From positions 1,178,001-1,242,000 of the forward strand of contig CBDCCV010000001.1 in assembly GCA_965215025.1 (NCBI GenBank): a DNA stretch of 64,000 nt. The letters are read 5' to 3'. Positions 1 to 7,685 of the stretch are shown here, piece after piece. The notes under the pieces were generated by a model. The model searched no databases and was not told the DNA's origin. It saw nothing but the letters and a program-made list of their open reading frames with translations. Each line of letters starts with the position of its first letter. Positions within the stretch are counted from its first letter, which is position 1. Both the position numbers and the translations under genes were made by a program. The stretch is from CBDCCV01 sp965215025. GTDB lineage: Bacteria > Bacteroidota > Rhodothermia > Rhodothermales > Salinibacteraceae.

Positions 1-220
1 AAGCACGTCCTCACAGCGCGGCTTCTTCGATCCGGTCGGTCCAGTACGACCCGGCCCGCGCTCTTCGCCGTGTCCCGCCGGCAGAAGACCTCCTCCGGCA
101 GCGCCCACGCATTCTTCAAAACGCCAGAGCGGAACCTGCAAAAAGAGGCCTCGTAGAGCAACACCGAACACAAGATTCCGCCGGGCACTTCTCACCCTGA
201 AATGGCCCGGCAACAGAAAA
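1..220. other. Window edge, no gene recognised
   Basis: No convincing reading frame, tRNA or known RNA motif is visible here. The stretch 181-210 is bounded by a 6-base inverted repeat (ccgggc / gcccgg) immediately upstream of the SRP RNA gene. It could be a terminator of an upstream gene or part of the SRP RNA promoter region; the sequence does not decide between these. Confidence 0.4.
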
Positions 221-317
221 GGGCAAGTCCCGTACGGCCAGCTCCCTCTGAACCCCGTCAGGGCCGGAAGGCAGCAGCGGTAGGAGGTCGCAGCGGCGCG
301 ATACGGGCCGCTTGCCC
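221..317 (+). ncRNA. ffs: Signal recognition particle RNA (4.5S type, small bacterial form)
   Basis: This RNA forms the SRP with Ffh and targets nascent membrane proteins to the translocon. The apical hallmark is present: 'gtcagggccggaaggcagca' at about 257-276 contains the GGAA tetraloop and the asymmetric-loop bases that bind the Ffh M domain. The ends pair: 'gggcaag' at 221-227 with 'cttgccc' at 311-317, continued by 'tcccgta' with 'tacggg'. The roughly 97-nt length matches the short form lacking the Alu domain. A T-rich run (tttattttttc, 318-328) follows and probably terminates the transcript. yajC begins about 36 bases further on. Confidence 0.93.
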
Positions 318-353
318 TTTATTTTTTCGTCCTTACGGATGCCGCGCCCGCAC

Positions 354-692
354 ATGCACACCCTCTCCGCGCTCGCCCTCGGCCTCCCGATAGCCGGCCA
401 GCCCGCCGGCGACGGCGCGGGCGGCCTCATCGGCTTTTTGGCGCCGCTGCTCCTCATCTTCGTGGTGTTCTACTTCCTCATCATGCGCCCGCAGAAAAAG
501 CGGCAGGAAGAGCACCAGAACATGGTCCAGAACCTCAAGAAAGGCGACAAGATCGTGACCATTGGCGGCGTGCACGGCACCGTCACGCGCGTGGACGAGG
601 GCAGCATCCTGGCGCAGGTGGATTCGGGCGTGAAGCTGCGCTTCGACAAGAATGCTGTGGCCAACGTGGGCGGCAAGGACGACAGCGAGTAG
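354..692 (+). CDS. yajC: Preprotein translocase subunit YajC
   Basis: YajC is the small accessory membrane protein of the SecDF-YajC complex, which assists SecYEG in protein export. One hydrophobic segment (LLLIFVVFYFLIMRPQKK) is followed at once by the RPQKK basic stop-transfer motif and a soluble domain with the family pattern 'LKKGDKIVTIGGVHGTV'. The product of about 112 residues is normal for the family. The ATG at 354 is preferred; an in-frame ATG at 339 is also possible, while an earlier in-frame TTG at 312 would overlap the SRP RNA. No clear Shine-Dalgarno sequence is seen. Its position directly after the SRP RNA gene puts two protein-targeting components side by side. Confidence 0.93.
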   Translation: MHTLSALALGLPIAGQPAGDGAGGLIGFLAPLLLIFVVFYFLIMRPQKKRQEEHQNMVQNLKKGDKIVTIGGVHGTVTRVDEGSILAQVDSGVKLRFDKNAVANVGGKDDSE

Positions 693-826
693 CTCTTGGG
701 CGGAGGGCGCGTGGCAGGCGCGACTCACGGCATGGTGCGTGGCACAGATGGGCGGGGCTGCCGAACCGCGCGCTGGCGCCTCGGTTTAAGCGGGCGCATT
801 CTTCTTCACAGGCTTATCCCGCACGC

Positions 827-2098
827 ATGAGCGCCACCCCGGAGGCCGCGCCGCCTGAGTTCGACGCCATCGAGGACGCCGTGGACGCCCTCCGGCGGGG
901 CGAACTCATCATCGTCGTTGATGACGAGGACCGCGAGAACGAGGGCGACTTCGTGGGCGTGGCCGAACTCGCCACGCCGGAGACGGTCAACTTCATGGCC
1001 AAGGAGGGGCGCGGGCTGATCTGCACGCCCCTCACGCGCGAGCGCGCCGCGCACCTCGACCTCGGCATGATGGTCGATGAGAATTCGGCCCTTTACGACA
1101 CGCCGTTCACCGTCTCGGTCGATCACCGGCGGGGCACCTCCACGGGCATCTCAGCGGCGGACCGCGCTAAGACCATCCGCGCGCTCGCCGATCCGAAAGC
1201 TAAATCTACCGACTTCGGGCGGCCCGGCCATGTCTTTCCGCTGCGGGCGCAGGTGGGCGGCGTCCTCCGCCGCGCCGGCCACACCGAAGCCGCCGTGGAC
1301 CTCGCCCGCTTGGCCGGCTGCCAGCCCGTGGGCGTCCTGGTTGAGATCATGAACGAGGACGGCACGATGGCGCGCGTCCCGGCCTTGAAAGAGATCGCGC
1401 GCCGGCATGAGATGCCCATCATCACGATCAAAGACCTCATCGCCCACCGGATGCGCCACGAGCGCCTCGTCGAGCGCGCCGTCGAGATCGCGCTGCCCAC
1501 GCGCTACGGCGACTTCAGCCTCACCGCCTACGAGGAGCGTCTCACCGGCGACGTGCACCTCGCCCTCACCAAGGGCGCGTGGACGGAAGACGAGCCGGTC
1601 TTGGTGCGCGTGCACAGCCAGTGCGTCACGGGCGACATCTTCGGCTCGAAGCGGTGCGACTGCGGCGACCAGCTTGCGCGGGCCATGCAGCACGTCGAGG
1701 CCGAGGGACGCGGCGTGGTCCTCTACATGAAGCAGGAGGGGCGCGGCATCGGCCTCTTGAACAAGCTGCGCGCCTACAAGCTGCAAGAAAAGGAGGGGAT
1801 GGACACCGTCGAGGCCAACGAGGCGCTCGGCTTTGACATGGACCTGCGCGATTACGGCATCGGCTGCCAGATCCTGCGCGACCTCGGCATCCGCAAGCTG
1901 CGGCTGATGACGAACAACCCGACCAAGCGCGTGGGCCTTTCGGGCTACGGGCTGGAGATCGCCGAGCGCGTCCCCATCGAGATCGCGCCCAACAGCGTCA
2001 ACGCGCACTACCTCAAGACCAAGCGCGACCGCATGGGCCACCTCATCCTCGAAGAGATGAGCGAGCACGACCGGGAAGCCTTCGGCGGCGTGCTCTGA
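827..2098 (+). CDS. ribBA: Bifunctional 3,4-dihydroxy-2-butanone-4-phosphate synthase / GTP cyclohydrolase II
   Basis: This enzyme supplies both precursors of riboflavin: ribulose 5-phosphate to DHBP (N-terminal RibB domain) and GTP to the 2,5-diaminopyrimidine phosphate (C-terminal RibA domain). RibB motifs are the acidic metal loop 'DDEDRENEGDF' (residues 32-42), 'RRGTSTGIS' and 'GHTEAAVDL'. RibA motifs are the zinc site 'GSKRCDCGDQL', with the further upstream Cys of 'HSQC', and the substrate loop 'EGRGIGLLNK'. At 423 residues it is the full fused length. No FMN-riboswitch consensus was recognisable in the 134 bases upstream. The rest of the riboflavin pathway is not in this window. Confidence 0.96.
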   Translation: MSATPEAAPPEFDAIEDAVDALRRGELIIVVDDEDRENEGDFVGVAELATPETVNFMAKEGRGLICTPLTRERAAHLDLGMMVDENSALYDTPFTVSVDHRRGTSTGISAADRAKTIRALADPKAKSTDFGRPGHVFPLRAQVGGVLRRAGHTEAAVDLARLAGCQPVGVLVEIMNEDGTMARVPALKEIARRHEMPIITIKDLIAHRMRHERLVERAVEIALPTRYGDFSLTAYEERLTGDVHLALTKGAWTEDEPVLVRVHSQCVTGDIFGSKRCDCGDQLARAMQHVEAEGRGVVLYMKQEGRGIGLLNKLRAYKLQEKEGMDTVEANEALGFDMDLRDYGIGCQILRDLGIRKLRLMTNNPTKRVGLSGYGLEIAERVPIEIAPNSVNAHYLKTKRDRMGHLILEEMSEHDREAFGGVL

Positions 2099-2114
2099 GC
2101 GCCCCTTCGCAGCT

Positions 2115-2546
2115 CTACACCCACCGCGCAAAAGCGAAGCGGTACAGCCCGTAGCCGAGCGCCACGGCCACGACGAGCGCCAAGAGCGCCAAGCCGATCC
2201 GCGCGGGGAGCGAGGCGCGGCGCCACGTGCGGCGTGTCCATCCAAAGCCCCGCCACAGGCGCACCTCGCCCCAATCCATGAACCGGGCGATGGCCAGGAA
2301 CTCGCTTCCTAAGAGGCTCAGGCCCACGACGATGACGGCCATGCCTGGCCCCGGCGCCGGCAGCATCACCACCCCGGCGAGCATGACGAGGACGCCCGCC
2401 GCGATGTAAAGGAGCCGCGCGGGGCCGAAGCGCACGTCGCCCGCCTCGTGGCGCCGGTGGTAGCGCTCTTCAAAGCGGCGGCCCGGCCGGCCTTCTTTGA
2501 ACTGCTCCCAGCGCTCCCGGAAGCCGTTCTTCAGCGCATCGAACAT
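2115..2546 (-). CDS. PGPGW-family transmembrane protein
   Basis: A small integral membrane protein of about 143 residues. Two adjacent hydrophobic segments (LLYIAAGVLVMLAGVVML and a following helix) surround the sequence 'PAPGPGMAVIVVGLSLLGSEF', the signature of the putative membrane protein family named PGPGW. A third hydrophobic helix lies at the C-terminus. The start is taken at the internal ATG (MFDALKNGF); the upstream in-frame GTG would add 18 unlikely residues encoded inside a repeat element. Its function is unknown. It converges on ribBA, with 16 bases between the two stop codons. Confidence 0.75.
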   Translation of the reverse strand: MFDALKNGFRERWEQFKEGRPGRRFEERYHRRHEAGDVRFGPARLLYIAAGVLVMLAGVVMLPAPGPGMAVIVVGLSLLGSEFLAIARFMDWGEVRLWRGFGWTRRTWRRASLPARIGLALLALVVAVALGYGLYRFAFARWV

Positions 2547-2586
2547 AAGAAATTCAAGCTGAGTCCTGAGTGGCTCCGGCCCGGCA

Positions 2587-2681
2587 GGACGGCCGACCAC
2601 GGACGGCCGACCGCCTGTTTCATCTTGCTGCGTACTTCGCTGTGACAGCAGCGGCGGTCTGCGGTCGGTCGTCCGCTGTCA
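2587..2681. repeat. Intergenic inverted-repeat element (family A, GGACGACCGACC-type)
   Basis: The left arm is a near-duplicated 'ggacggccgaccac / ggacggccgaccgcc'. The right arm, 'ggcggtctgcggtcggtcgt', continues into 'ccgctgtc' and is largely complementary to the left. Read from the other strand the right arm contains 'gcggacgaccgaccgc', which occurs identically at about 23214-23229. The element ends 8 bases before the coaE stop codon and sits between two minus-strand genes. Confidence 0.6.
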
Positions 2682-2688
2682 AAGGTGA

Positions 2689-3297
2689 TCAGGCGTCGGT
2701 GGAGGGGCGGAGAAAAGCGCGGTACACACGCTCGACCTCCCGGCGCAGATCCGCGAGGGCGCCATCGTTTTCGATGAGGAAGTCGGCGCGGCGGCGCAGC
2801 TCGGCGGGCGGGAGCTGGTGGCCCATCCGCGCGCGGACGGCTTTTTCGGGCACGCCGTCGCGCGCGGCGGCCCGCTCGATGCGCACGCCCTCCGGCGCGT
2901 CTACGACGGCCACGGCGTCGAGATGCGCGTCGGCGCCGGACTCGTAGATGAGCGCCGCCTCGTGCACGAGGAGCGTAGCGCCGTCCGCCTCGGACCGCCT
3001 CTTTTCCGCCTCGAACGCCTCGAACACGCGCGGATGCACCAGGGCGTTGATCTTTTCGACGCCGGCCTCGCTGCCGAAGACCTCGGCGGCCAGGTGCTTC
3101 CGGTTCAGGCGCCCCCCGGCGTCGTAGCTCTCCGGGCCGAACGCCTCGGTGATCTCGGTGCGCAGCCGCTCGTCTTCCTGCATGAGCCGCCGCGCCGCCT
3201 CATCGGCGTAGAAGACGCGCGCGCCCAGCTCTTCGAGGATGCGGCACGCCGCCGTCTTCCCGCTTCCGATGCCGCCGGTGACGCCCAGGGTTTTCAC
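2689..3297 (-). CDS. coaE: Dephospho-CoA kinase
   Basis: CoaE phosphorylates the 3'-hydroxyl of dephospho-CoA, the last step of coenzyme A synthesis. The N-terminus carries the P-loop 'GVTGGIGSGKT' (about residues 5-15), followed by the conserved 'ADEAARRLM' and 'LVHPRVFEAFE' blocks and the lid region 'RMGHQLPPAELRRRADF'. The length of about 202 residues is standard. The start is a GTG at 3297 that puts the P-loop at the usual distance; the frame stays open upstream, but that part reads over the neighbouring HIT gene and has no family similarity. The gene follows HIT by 58 bases and may be co-transcribed with it. Confidence 0.93.
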   Translation of the reverse strand: MKTLGVTGGIGSGKTAACRILEELGARVFYADEAARRLMQEDERLRTEITEAFGPESYDAGGRLNRKHLAAEVFGSEAGVEKINALVHPRVFEAFEAEKRRSEADGATLLVHEAALIYESGADAHLDAVAVVDAPEGVRIERAAARDGVPEKAVRARMGHQLPPAELRRRADFLIENDGALADLRREVERVYRAFLRPSTDA

Positions 3298-3355
3298 AAC
3301 TTTGGTTTTTTCGATTGGCTGCTGCGCCGGCGTGCGGAAGTGATCCAAAACCGGG

Positions 3356-3706
3356 TCATCCCGGCGGCCAGGAGAGCGAGCGTCCGCCCAGGACGTGCAG
3401 GTGGAGGTGATCGACGCTTTGGCCGGCGTCCGGGCCGCAGTTGAAGACGGTGCGGTACCCGTCGGAGAGGCCTTCCTCGGCCGCCAGCCGCTGCGCCACG
3501 ACGAAGAGGTGGCCGAGGAGCGGCGCGTCGTCTTCAGTGGCGTCGTCGAGGCTGGGGATGGGCTTGCGCGGGACGACCAGGAGGTGCACGGGCGCCTGCG
3601 GGTGGGCATCGCGGAAGGCTATGCAGCGCTCGTCCTCGTGCACGATGTCGGCGGGGACGTTGCCGTCCATGATCTTTTGGAAGATCGTTCTCTCGTCGGC
3701 GGCCAT
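3356..3706 (-). CDS. HIT-family nucleotide-binding protein (HINT-like)
   Basis: A compact 116-residue protein of the histidine-triad superfamily, which hydrolyses nucleoside phosphoramidates or related nucleotide conjugates. The N-terminal 'TIFQKIMDG..P' block and the catalytic triad 'HLHLHVLGG' near the C-terminus identify the HINT branch. The conserved 'AFRDAHPQAPVHLLVVPRK' strand pair is intact. The ATG at 3706 fits the family N-terminus. It is divergent from the pterin gene at 3809, leaving about 100 bases for two promoters, and its stop overlaps a short 'atccaaaaccgg' string also found (inverted) at about 5018-5029. Confidence 0.9.
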   Translation of the reverse strand: MAADERTIFQKIMDGNVPADIVHEDERCIAFRDAHPQAPVHLLVVPRKPIPSLDDATEDDAPLLGHLFVVAQRLAAEEGLSDGYRTVFNCGPDAGQSVDHLHLHVLGGRSLSWPPG

Positions 3707-3808
3707 GAGCGGGCGGGGAGGAGGCGTGAGCGGAACGGCGGCTACGAACAATCGGGCGCGGTGTTCGTCAACAAGAACGCATCTGCAACAACCTTTGGCA
3801 AGCCTCTC

Positions 3809-4225
3809 ATGCCTACCGTCTACGTCACGCGCAAGGCGCACTTCAACGCGGCGCACCGGCTGCACAACCCGGCGAAGTCCGACGCCTGGAACCGGGAGAC
3901 GTTCGGCCCTTGCAACAACCCGAACTGGCACGGGCACAACTACACGCTCGAGGTCACCGTGGCGGGCGAGCCGGACCCCGAGCGCGGCTACGTCATCGAC
4001 CTCGGCGAACTCAAGCGCATCGTCCACGAGCGTGTCGTGGACAAGGTGGACCACAAGAACATGAACCTGGACGTGGACTTCCTCGAAGGCGTGATGCCCT
4101 CGACGGAGAACGTGGCCGTGGCGATCTGGAACCAGCTCGAAGGCACGCTCCCGAGCGGGCGCCTCCACCGCGTCCGCCTCTACGAGACCGAGCGCAACAT
4201 GGCCGAGTACATGGGCGAGGGTTGA
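3809..4225 (+). CDS. 6-pyruvoyl-tetrahydropterin synthase (PTPS/QueD family, PTPS-like motif)
   Basis: The enzyme converts 7,8-dihydroneopterin triphosphate, the FolE product, to 6-pyruvoyl-tetrahydropterin, or in QueD enzymes to 6-carboxytetrahydropterin. Zinc ligands are His16, His41 and His43 (AHRL, HGH); the catalytic Cys is Cys35, and Asp81-His82 (VDHKN) completes the proton relay. The spacing Cys-x5-HGH (CNNPNWHGH) is that of animal-type PTPS; as I recall, QueD typically has Cys-x3-HGH. The 'STENVAVAIW' and 'LYETERN' blocks also resemble eukaryotic PTPS. It lies 83 bases upstream of folE on the same strand, with a short-chain dehydrogenase next, which favours biopterin over queuosine synthesis. 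QueD remains an alternative. Confidence 0.85.
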   Translation: MPTVYVTRKAHFNAAHRLHNPAKSDAWNRETFGPCNNPNWHGHNYTLEVTVAGEPDPERGYVIDLGELKRIVHERVVDKVDHKNMNLDVDFLEGVMPSTENVAVAIWNQLEGTLPSGRLHRVRLYETERNMAEYMGEG

Positions 4226-4308
4226 GCGCGCGGGAGCGGAAAGGGGAAGAAGAAAAAGAGATCCTCGCCAGAGCACGTCCAGCACCTGAACCCACGCAGC
4301 ACATCAGC

Positions 4309-5016
4309 ATGGCGCACTACGACCGCTTATCGGACCAGGCCGACGGCACAGGCGAAGCCGACGAGGCCGCCGCACCAAAAGGCACCGGCGCCTCGGACCT
4401 GAACGTCGCCCTCTACTCGCCGGAGAACTACGAGCGGCGCGACATCTACCACGAGGAGACGACCGAGGCGCTCGCCGAGCGCGTGCGCGGCATCCTCGAA
4501 CTCATCGGCGAGGACCCGGAGCGCGAGGGGCTGGTCAAGACGCCGGAGCGCGTGGCTAAGGCGTACCAGTTCCTCACGCACGGCTACGCGATGAGCGCGC
4601 GCACCATCCTCGAATCCGCGCTCTTCGAAGAGGACTACAACGAGATGATCCTCGTCAAAGACATCGAGGTGTACTCGCTCTGCGAGCATCACGCGCTGCC
4701 GTTCTTCGGGAAGGCGCACGTGGCCTACATCCCGGACGGCAAGATCGTGGGCCTCTCGAAGATTCCGCGCGCGGTGGACGTGTTCGCGCGTCGCTTGCAG
4801 GTGCAGGAGCGGCTCACGCTCGAGATCCGCGACGCCATCGACGAGGTTATCAGCCCGCAGGGCGTGGCCGTGGTCATCGAGGCGCAGCACCTGTGCATGA
4901 TGATGCGCGGCGCCGAGAAGCAGAACTCCACCACCACCACGAGCGCCATGAGCGGGCAGTTCATGGACCCCACCACCCGCGCCGAGTTCATGCGCCTCAT
5001 CCGGAGCAATGGATGA
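4309..5016 (+). CDS. folE: GTP cyclohydrolase I
   Basis: FolE opens the imidazole ring of GTP and rearranges it to 7,8-dihydroneopterin triphosphate, the entry point to folate and biopterin. The zinc and catalytic residues are visible: Cys125 with His127-His128 in 'SLCEHHALPF', and Cys196 in 'EAQHLCMMMRG'. The core 'GLSKIPRAVDVFARRLQVQE' is intact. The first 45 or so residues are a polar, Ala/Gly/Asp-rich extension not needed for the fold. Position between a PTPS gene and a short-chain dehydrogenase gene suggests this copy serves tetrahydrobiopterin. Confidence 0.96.
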   Translation: MAHYDRLSDQADGTGEADEAAAPKGTGASDLNVALYSPENYERRDIYHEETTEALAERVRGILELIGEDPEREGLVKTPERVAKAYQFLTHGYAMSARTILESALFEEDYNEMILVKDIEVYSLCEHHALPFFGKAHVAYIPDGKIVGLSKIPRAVDVFARRLQVQERLTLEIRDAIDEVISPQGVAVVIEAQHLCMMMRGAEKQNSTTTTSAMSGQFMDPTTRAEFMRLIRSNG

Positions 5017-5017
5017 T

Positions 5018-5095
5018 CCGGTTTTGGATTACGGATTGGCTGCCTCCTCTGGCCTGCGAGACAATCCCAAATCCAAAGTCACCAATCCCAAGTCG
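5018..5095. repeat. Intergenic inverted-repeat element (family B, 'ttggatt/aatccaa' words)
   Basis: It starts two bases after the folE stop and ends three bases before the next start codon. The left half 'gttttggattacggattggc' is mirrored by right-half strings 'aatcccaaatccaaa' and 'accaatccc', giving an imperfect hairpin of repeated ATCC/GGAT words. A related string ('gcgtggattgttgatcgtag' and following bases) lies just after the sdhA stop at about 31512-31545. Confidence 0.55.
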
Positions 5096-5097
5096 AA

Positions 5098-5796
5098 ATG
5101 ACCATCGTCATCACCGGAGCGAGCCAGGGCATCGGCCGGGCGCTGGCCGAAGTCTTTGCCGAGGAAGAAGGCGCGCGCCTCGCCCTCGTCGCCCGCACCG
5201 AAGACAAGCTCAGAGCCGTCGCCGAGGCGTGCCGGAAGCGCGGCGCCGAGGCCGCCGTCCATCCGTGCGACGTGACGGACGACGCCGCCGTGCGCCGCAT
5301 GGCCGAGAGCGTTGAGGAAAAATGGGGCGCGCCGGACGTGCTCGTCAGCAACGCGGGCGCGTTTACGCCAGGGCCGCTCCAGGAGACCTCCGCCGAGAGC
5401 TTCCGCCAGCAAATCGATGTGAACCTGACGGCGGCGTTTGTGGTGACGCAGGCGTTCCTGCCGGGGATGACGCAGCGCGGCAGCGGGCACCTGTTCTACA
5501 TGGCCTCGGTGGCGGCCTTGAGGGCGTATCCGGGCAGCGTGGCGTACTGCGCGGCCAAGCACGGCCTCCTGGGGCTGGCGCGCGTCGTCCGCGAGGAGAC
5601 GAAAAGCGAGGGCCTGCGCGTGACGACGCTCCTCCCCGGCGCTGTCCGCACGCCAAGCTGGGAAGGGACCGAGCTGCCCGACGAGCGCTTCATGCCGCCG
5701 GAGGACATCGCCCGCGCCGTCCGCGACGTGTACCAGCTCTCCGGGCGCACCGTCGTGGAGGAGATCGTCCTCCGCCCGCAGGAAGGCGACGTGTAA
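5098..5796 (+). CDS. Short-chain dehydrogenase/reductase, possible sepiapterin reductase
   Basis: A 232-residue classical SDR. It has the NAD(P) glycine motif 'TGASQGIG' (residues 6-13), 'SNAG' in place of the common NNAG, and the catalytic 'AYCAAKHG' Tyr-x3-Lys with an upstream Ser in 'MASVAALRAY'. 'ARTEDKL' after strand 2 suggests NADPH preference. SDR sequence alone does not fix the substrate. Being directly downstream of PTPS and folE on the same strand, it is a good candidate for reducing 6-pyruvoyl-tetrahydropterin to tetrahydrobiopterin, the sepiapterin reductase role. A generic 3-ketoacyl reductase-like enzyme is the alternative. Confidence 0.8.
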   Translation: MTIVITGASQGIGRALAEVFAEEEGARLALVARTEDKLRAVAEACRKRGAEAAVHPCDVTDDAAVRRMAESVEEKWGAPDVLVSNAGAFTPGPLQETSAESFRQQIDVNLTAAFVVTQAFLPGMTQRGSGHLFYMASVAALRAYPGSVAYCAAKHGLLGLARVVREETKSEGLRVTTLLPGAVRTPSWEGTELPDERFMPPEDIARAVRDVYQLSGRTVVEEIVLRPQEGDV

Positions 5797-5875
5797 CCGC
5801 AGGACCGGCACCAAGGCGTGCCGCTGCACATCTGCGCGCGGCTGCACACCTTCCGGTTGATGCACACGCCTGGCA

Positions 5876-5913
5876 ACGTTGCTTCCGTGGCGAGACGTTG
5901 CTCCCGTGGCGAT
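5876..5913. repeat. 19-base tandem duplication upstream of the thioredoxin gene
   Basis: 'acgttgcttccgtggcgag' at 5876-5894 is repeated as 'acgttgctcccgtggcgat' at 5895-5913, with two mismatches. The second copy supplies the TTG of a possible -33 box, so the duplication may be a regulator site or a duplicated promoter half. Confidence 0.6.
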
Positions 5914-5928
5914 GGGTCTGTAAATTGC
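5898..5928 (+). promoter_or_regulatory. Candidate Bacteroidota-type promoter
   Basis: TTG at 5898-5900 and 'taaattgc' at 5921-5928 are separated by 20 bases, close to the Bacteroidota TTG-N19/20-TAnnTTTG pattern. It would drive the TlpA-like gene at 5997. The match is partial and the call is tentative. Confidence 0.3.
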
Positions 5929-5996
5929 TTCGGGCACCGCGTTGCCTTTTGTAACCAATGGCTGTCCTCGTGCCCTGTTGATCAGAGGCTCGCGTC

Positions 5997-7661
5997 ATGT
6001 GTTTGCGTTTCTCCGTCCTTTCGCTCCTCGGATTTCTAATCGCCGCGTCGTCGGCTCCGGGGCAGGTTCCCGTGCGCGGAACGCTGCTCGGCGCCGGCGG
6101 CGCTCCGATGGCCCGCGCCCACGTCGTTGTAGGAGGCGGCCCCAGCGACATCACCCTCACTGCGGAGGCGGACGCGGAGGGGCGATTCGCGCTCCGGCTG
6201 CCCGCGTCGGGCGGCTACAGCCTCTACGCGATGGGCGTCCACCACCAGACGCAAGGGGTCCCGCTCGTCGTGACGGATGAGGACGCCGTCGAACTGAGCA
6301 TCCGGCTGCGTCCGATGGACTTCCAGACGGACTTTGCCCAGGCGCGCGTCATCGGTCACTTCAACGACTTCTCGCGCGAAGAAGGCGCCGTCCCGCTTGC
6401 GAAACAGACAGATGGCACCTACGCCGCCACCGTCCAAACCGAAGCCGACACGCTGGCCTACCAGCTTCTCAGCCTCCGGCAAGCTCCTACGGCGGGGACA
6501 GCGGCGGACCGCTACGCCTTCAACTCCAATGGGCCGCTCTGGGACGATTGGAGCGAATATGCCTCCGTCCTTGATGCCGCCGGAGGCGCCGTGCAGATCA
6601 CGCTCGATCCGTCCCAGCTCCCAGAAGGGGACGCCCCTTTTGCACTCCGGTCAGGCAGCGAGCGCATCGAGCGCATCGCTGCGGTCTACGTCGAAGTCGA
6701 GGCGCTTGAGCGGCGCATTGGGGTAATGAGCCGATCCGCTGGCGACGAGGCGCTCCGAGGCGTAGGGAACATCCAGGAGCCGTTCAAGCGTCGCATCCGG
6801 CAGGAGCAAGACCCGCTCGTGCGCCAATGGATGCTGCTCCGCTACTTCGACGAACTCATGGCGAGCGAGGCCGATTCCGCGTTGGCGCGGCAGGCGCTCC
6901 AGGAGGTGCCGCCGACCTCGCCGTTCTGGTCGTTCGAGGCGTTGAGCGACGTTGGCGCCTCCAACTTGATCTTCTCGATTGCGCAGAGCGCGAGCGTCCC
7001 GTCTCAGGTCCGTGCGTACATGGACGAGACCATCGCTGAGCACCCGGACCCCGGCGTGCGGCGCCATTTCCTGTACCGCGCCGTGGGTATGGCCGATTAC
7101 GCGGGAGACCAACCCAGGAAGTGGCGTTACTACGACCGGATCATGGCCGAGCATGGCGACACGCGCCAGGCCGAGTGGCTGCGGCGTGATTTCTCAAAGG
7201 AACGAGCGATCCAGCCATACCGCCCCGCGCCGGAGTTCTCGTTCGGCGCGCTCAAAGATTCCGCCCAGACCTACACGGACGAAAAGCTGCGCGGGCAGGT
7301 CTATCTCATCGACTTCTGGGGCACGTGGTGCGCGCCCTGCATCAAAGAGATGCCGCACCTGCACGAGGCGTACCAAACGTACCACGACCAGGGTTTCGAG
7401 ATTCTCAGCGTCGCTTTCTTGGACGCCCCGGAAGATGTCCGGCAGTTCCGCGAAGAGCGTTACCCGATGCCGTGGCTCCACACGGTGGTGCCTCAAGAGG
7501 AAGATCGGAGCGTGCGCGCGCTGTTCGAGATCACCAGCTTCCCACGGCCTATCCTCGTGGACGAGACCGGAACCATCATCGCCACCGACGAGCAGCTACG
7601 CGGAGAGAAGTTGCTTGAGCACGTCGAGCAGGCCATCGCTGAACAACAAGCTGAGCAATAA
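5997..7661 (+). CDS. Exported TlpA-like thioredoxin-fold protein with N-terminal carbohydrate-binding-like region
   Basis: A 554-residue exported protein. Residues 1-22 form a signal peptide (hydrophobic LSLLGFLIAASSAPGQ). A carboxypeptidase-regulatory-like beta-sandwich follows (about 25-105). A segment around 115-160, 'ARVIGHFNDFSREEG', resembles the CBM48/AMPK glycogen-binding fold. A helical middle region leads to a C-terminal thioredoxin domain with the redox motif WCAPC (Trp444, Cys445, Cys448) and the cis-Pro strand 'SFPRPILVDE'. It probably reduces or isomerises disulfides in the periplasm. The ATG is followed by a good signal peptide, which supports this start. It sits 24 bases upstream of the VPS10/Asp-box gene and is probably in an operon with it. 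Confidence 0.85.
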   Translation: MCLRFSVLSLLGFLIAASSAPGQVPVRGTLLGAGGAPMARAHVVVGGGPSDITLTAEADAEGRFALRLPASGGYSLYAMGVHHQTQGVPLVVTDEDAVELSIRLRPMDFQTDFAQARVIGHFNDFSREEGAVPLAKQTDGTYAATVQTEADTLAYQLLSLRQAPTAGTAADRYAFNSNGPLWDDWSEYASVLDAAGGAVQITLDPSQLPEGDAPFALRSGSERIERIAAVYVEVEALERRIGVMSRSAGDEALRGVGNIQEPFKRRIRQEQDPLVRQWMLLRYFDELMASEADSALARQALQEVPPTSPFWSFEALSDVGASNLIFSIAQSASVPSQVRAYMDETIAEHPDPGVRRHFLYRAVGMADYAGDQPRKWRYYDRIMAEHGDTRQAEWLRRDFSKERAIQPYRPAPEFSFGALKDSAQTYTDEKLRGQVYLIDFWGTWCAPCIKEMPHLHEAYQTYHDQGFEILSVAFLDAPEDVRQFREERYPMPWLHTVVPQEEDRSVRALFEITSFPRPILVDETGTIIATDEQLRGEKLLEHVEQAIAEQQAEQ

Positions 7662-7685
7662 AAGGGGCAAACCCTAGAGGCTTCC

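Noticed and set aside
693..826. FMN riboswitch upstream of ribBA
   Set aside because: The conserved RFN words were not found; the leader is only 134 bases and GC-rich.
3809..4225. Calling the PTPS gene queD for queuosine synthesis
   Set aside because: The Cys-x5-HGH spacing and the folE/SDR neighbours fit biopterin better, and no queC or queE is nearby; kept only as an alternative.
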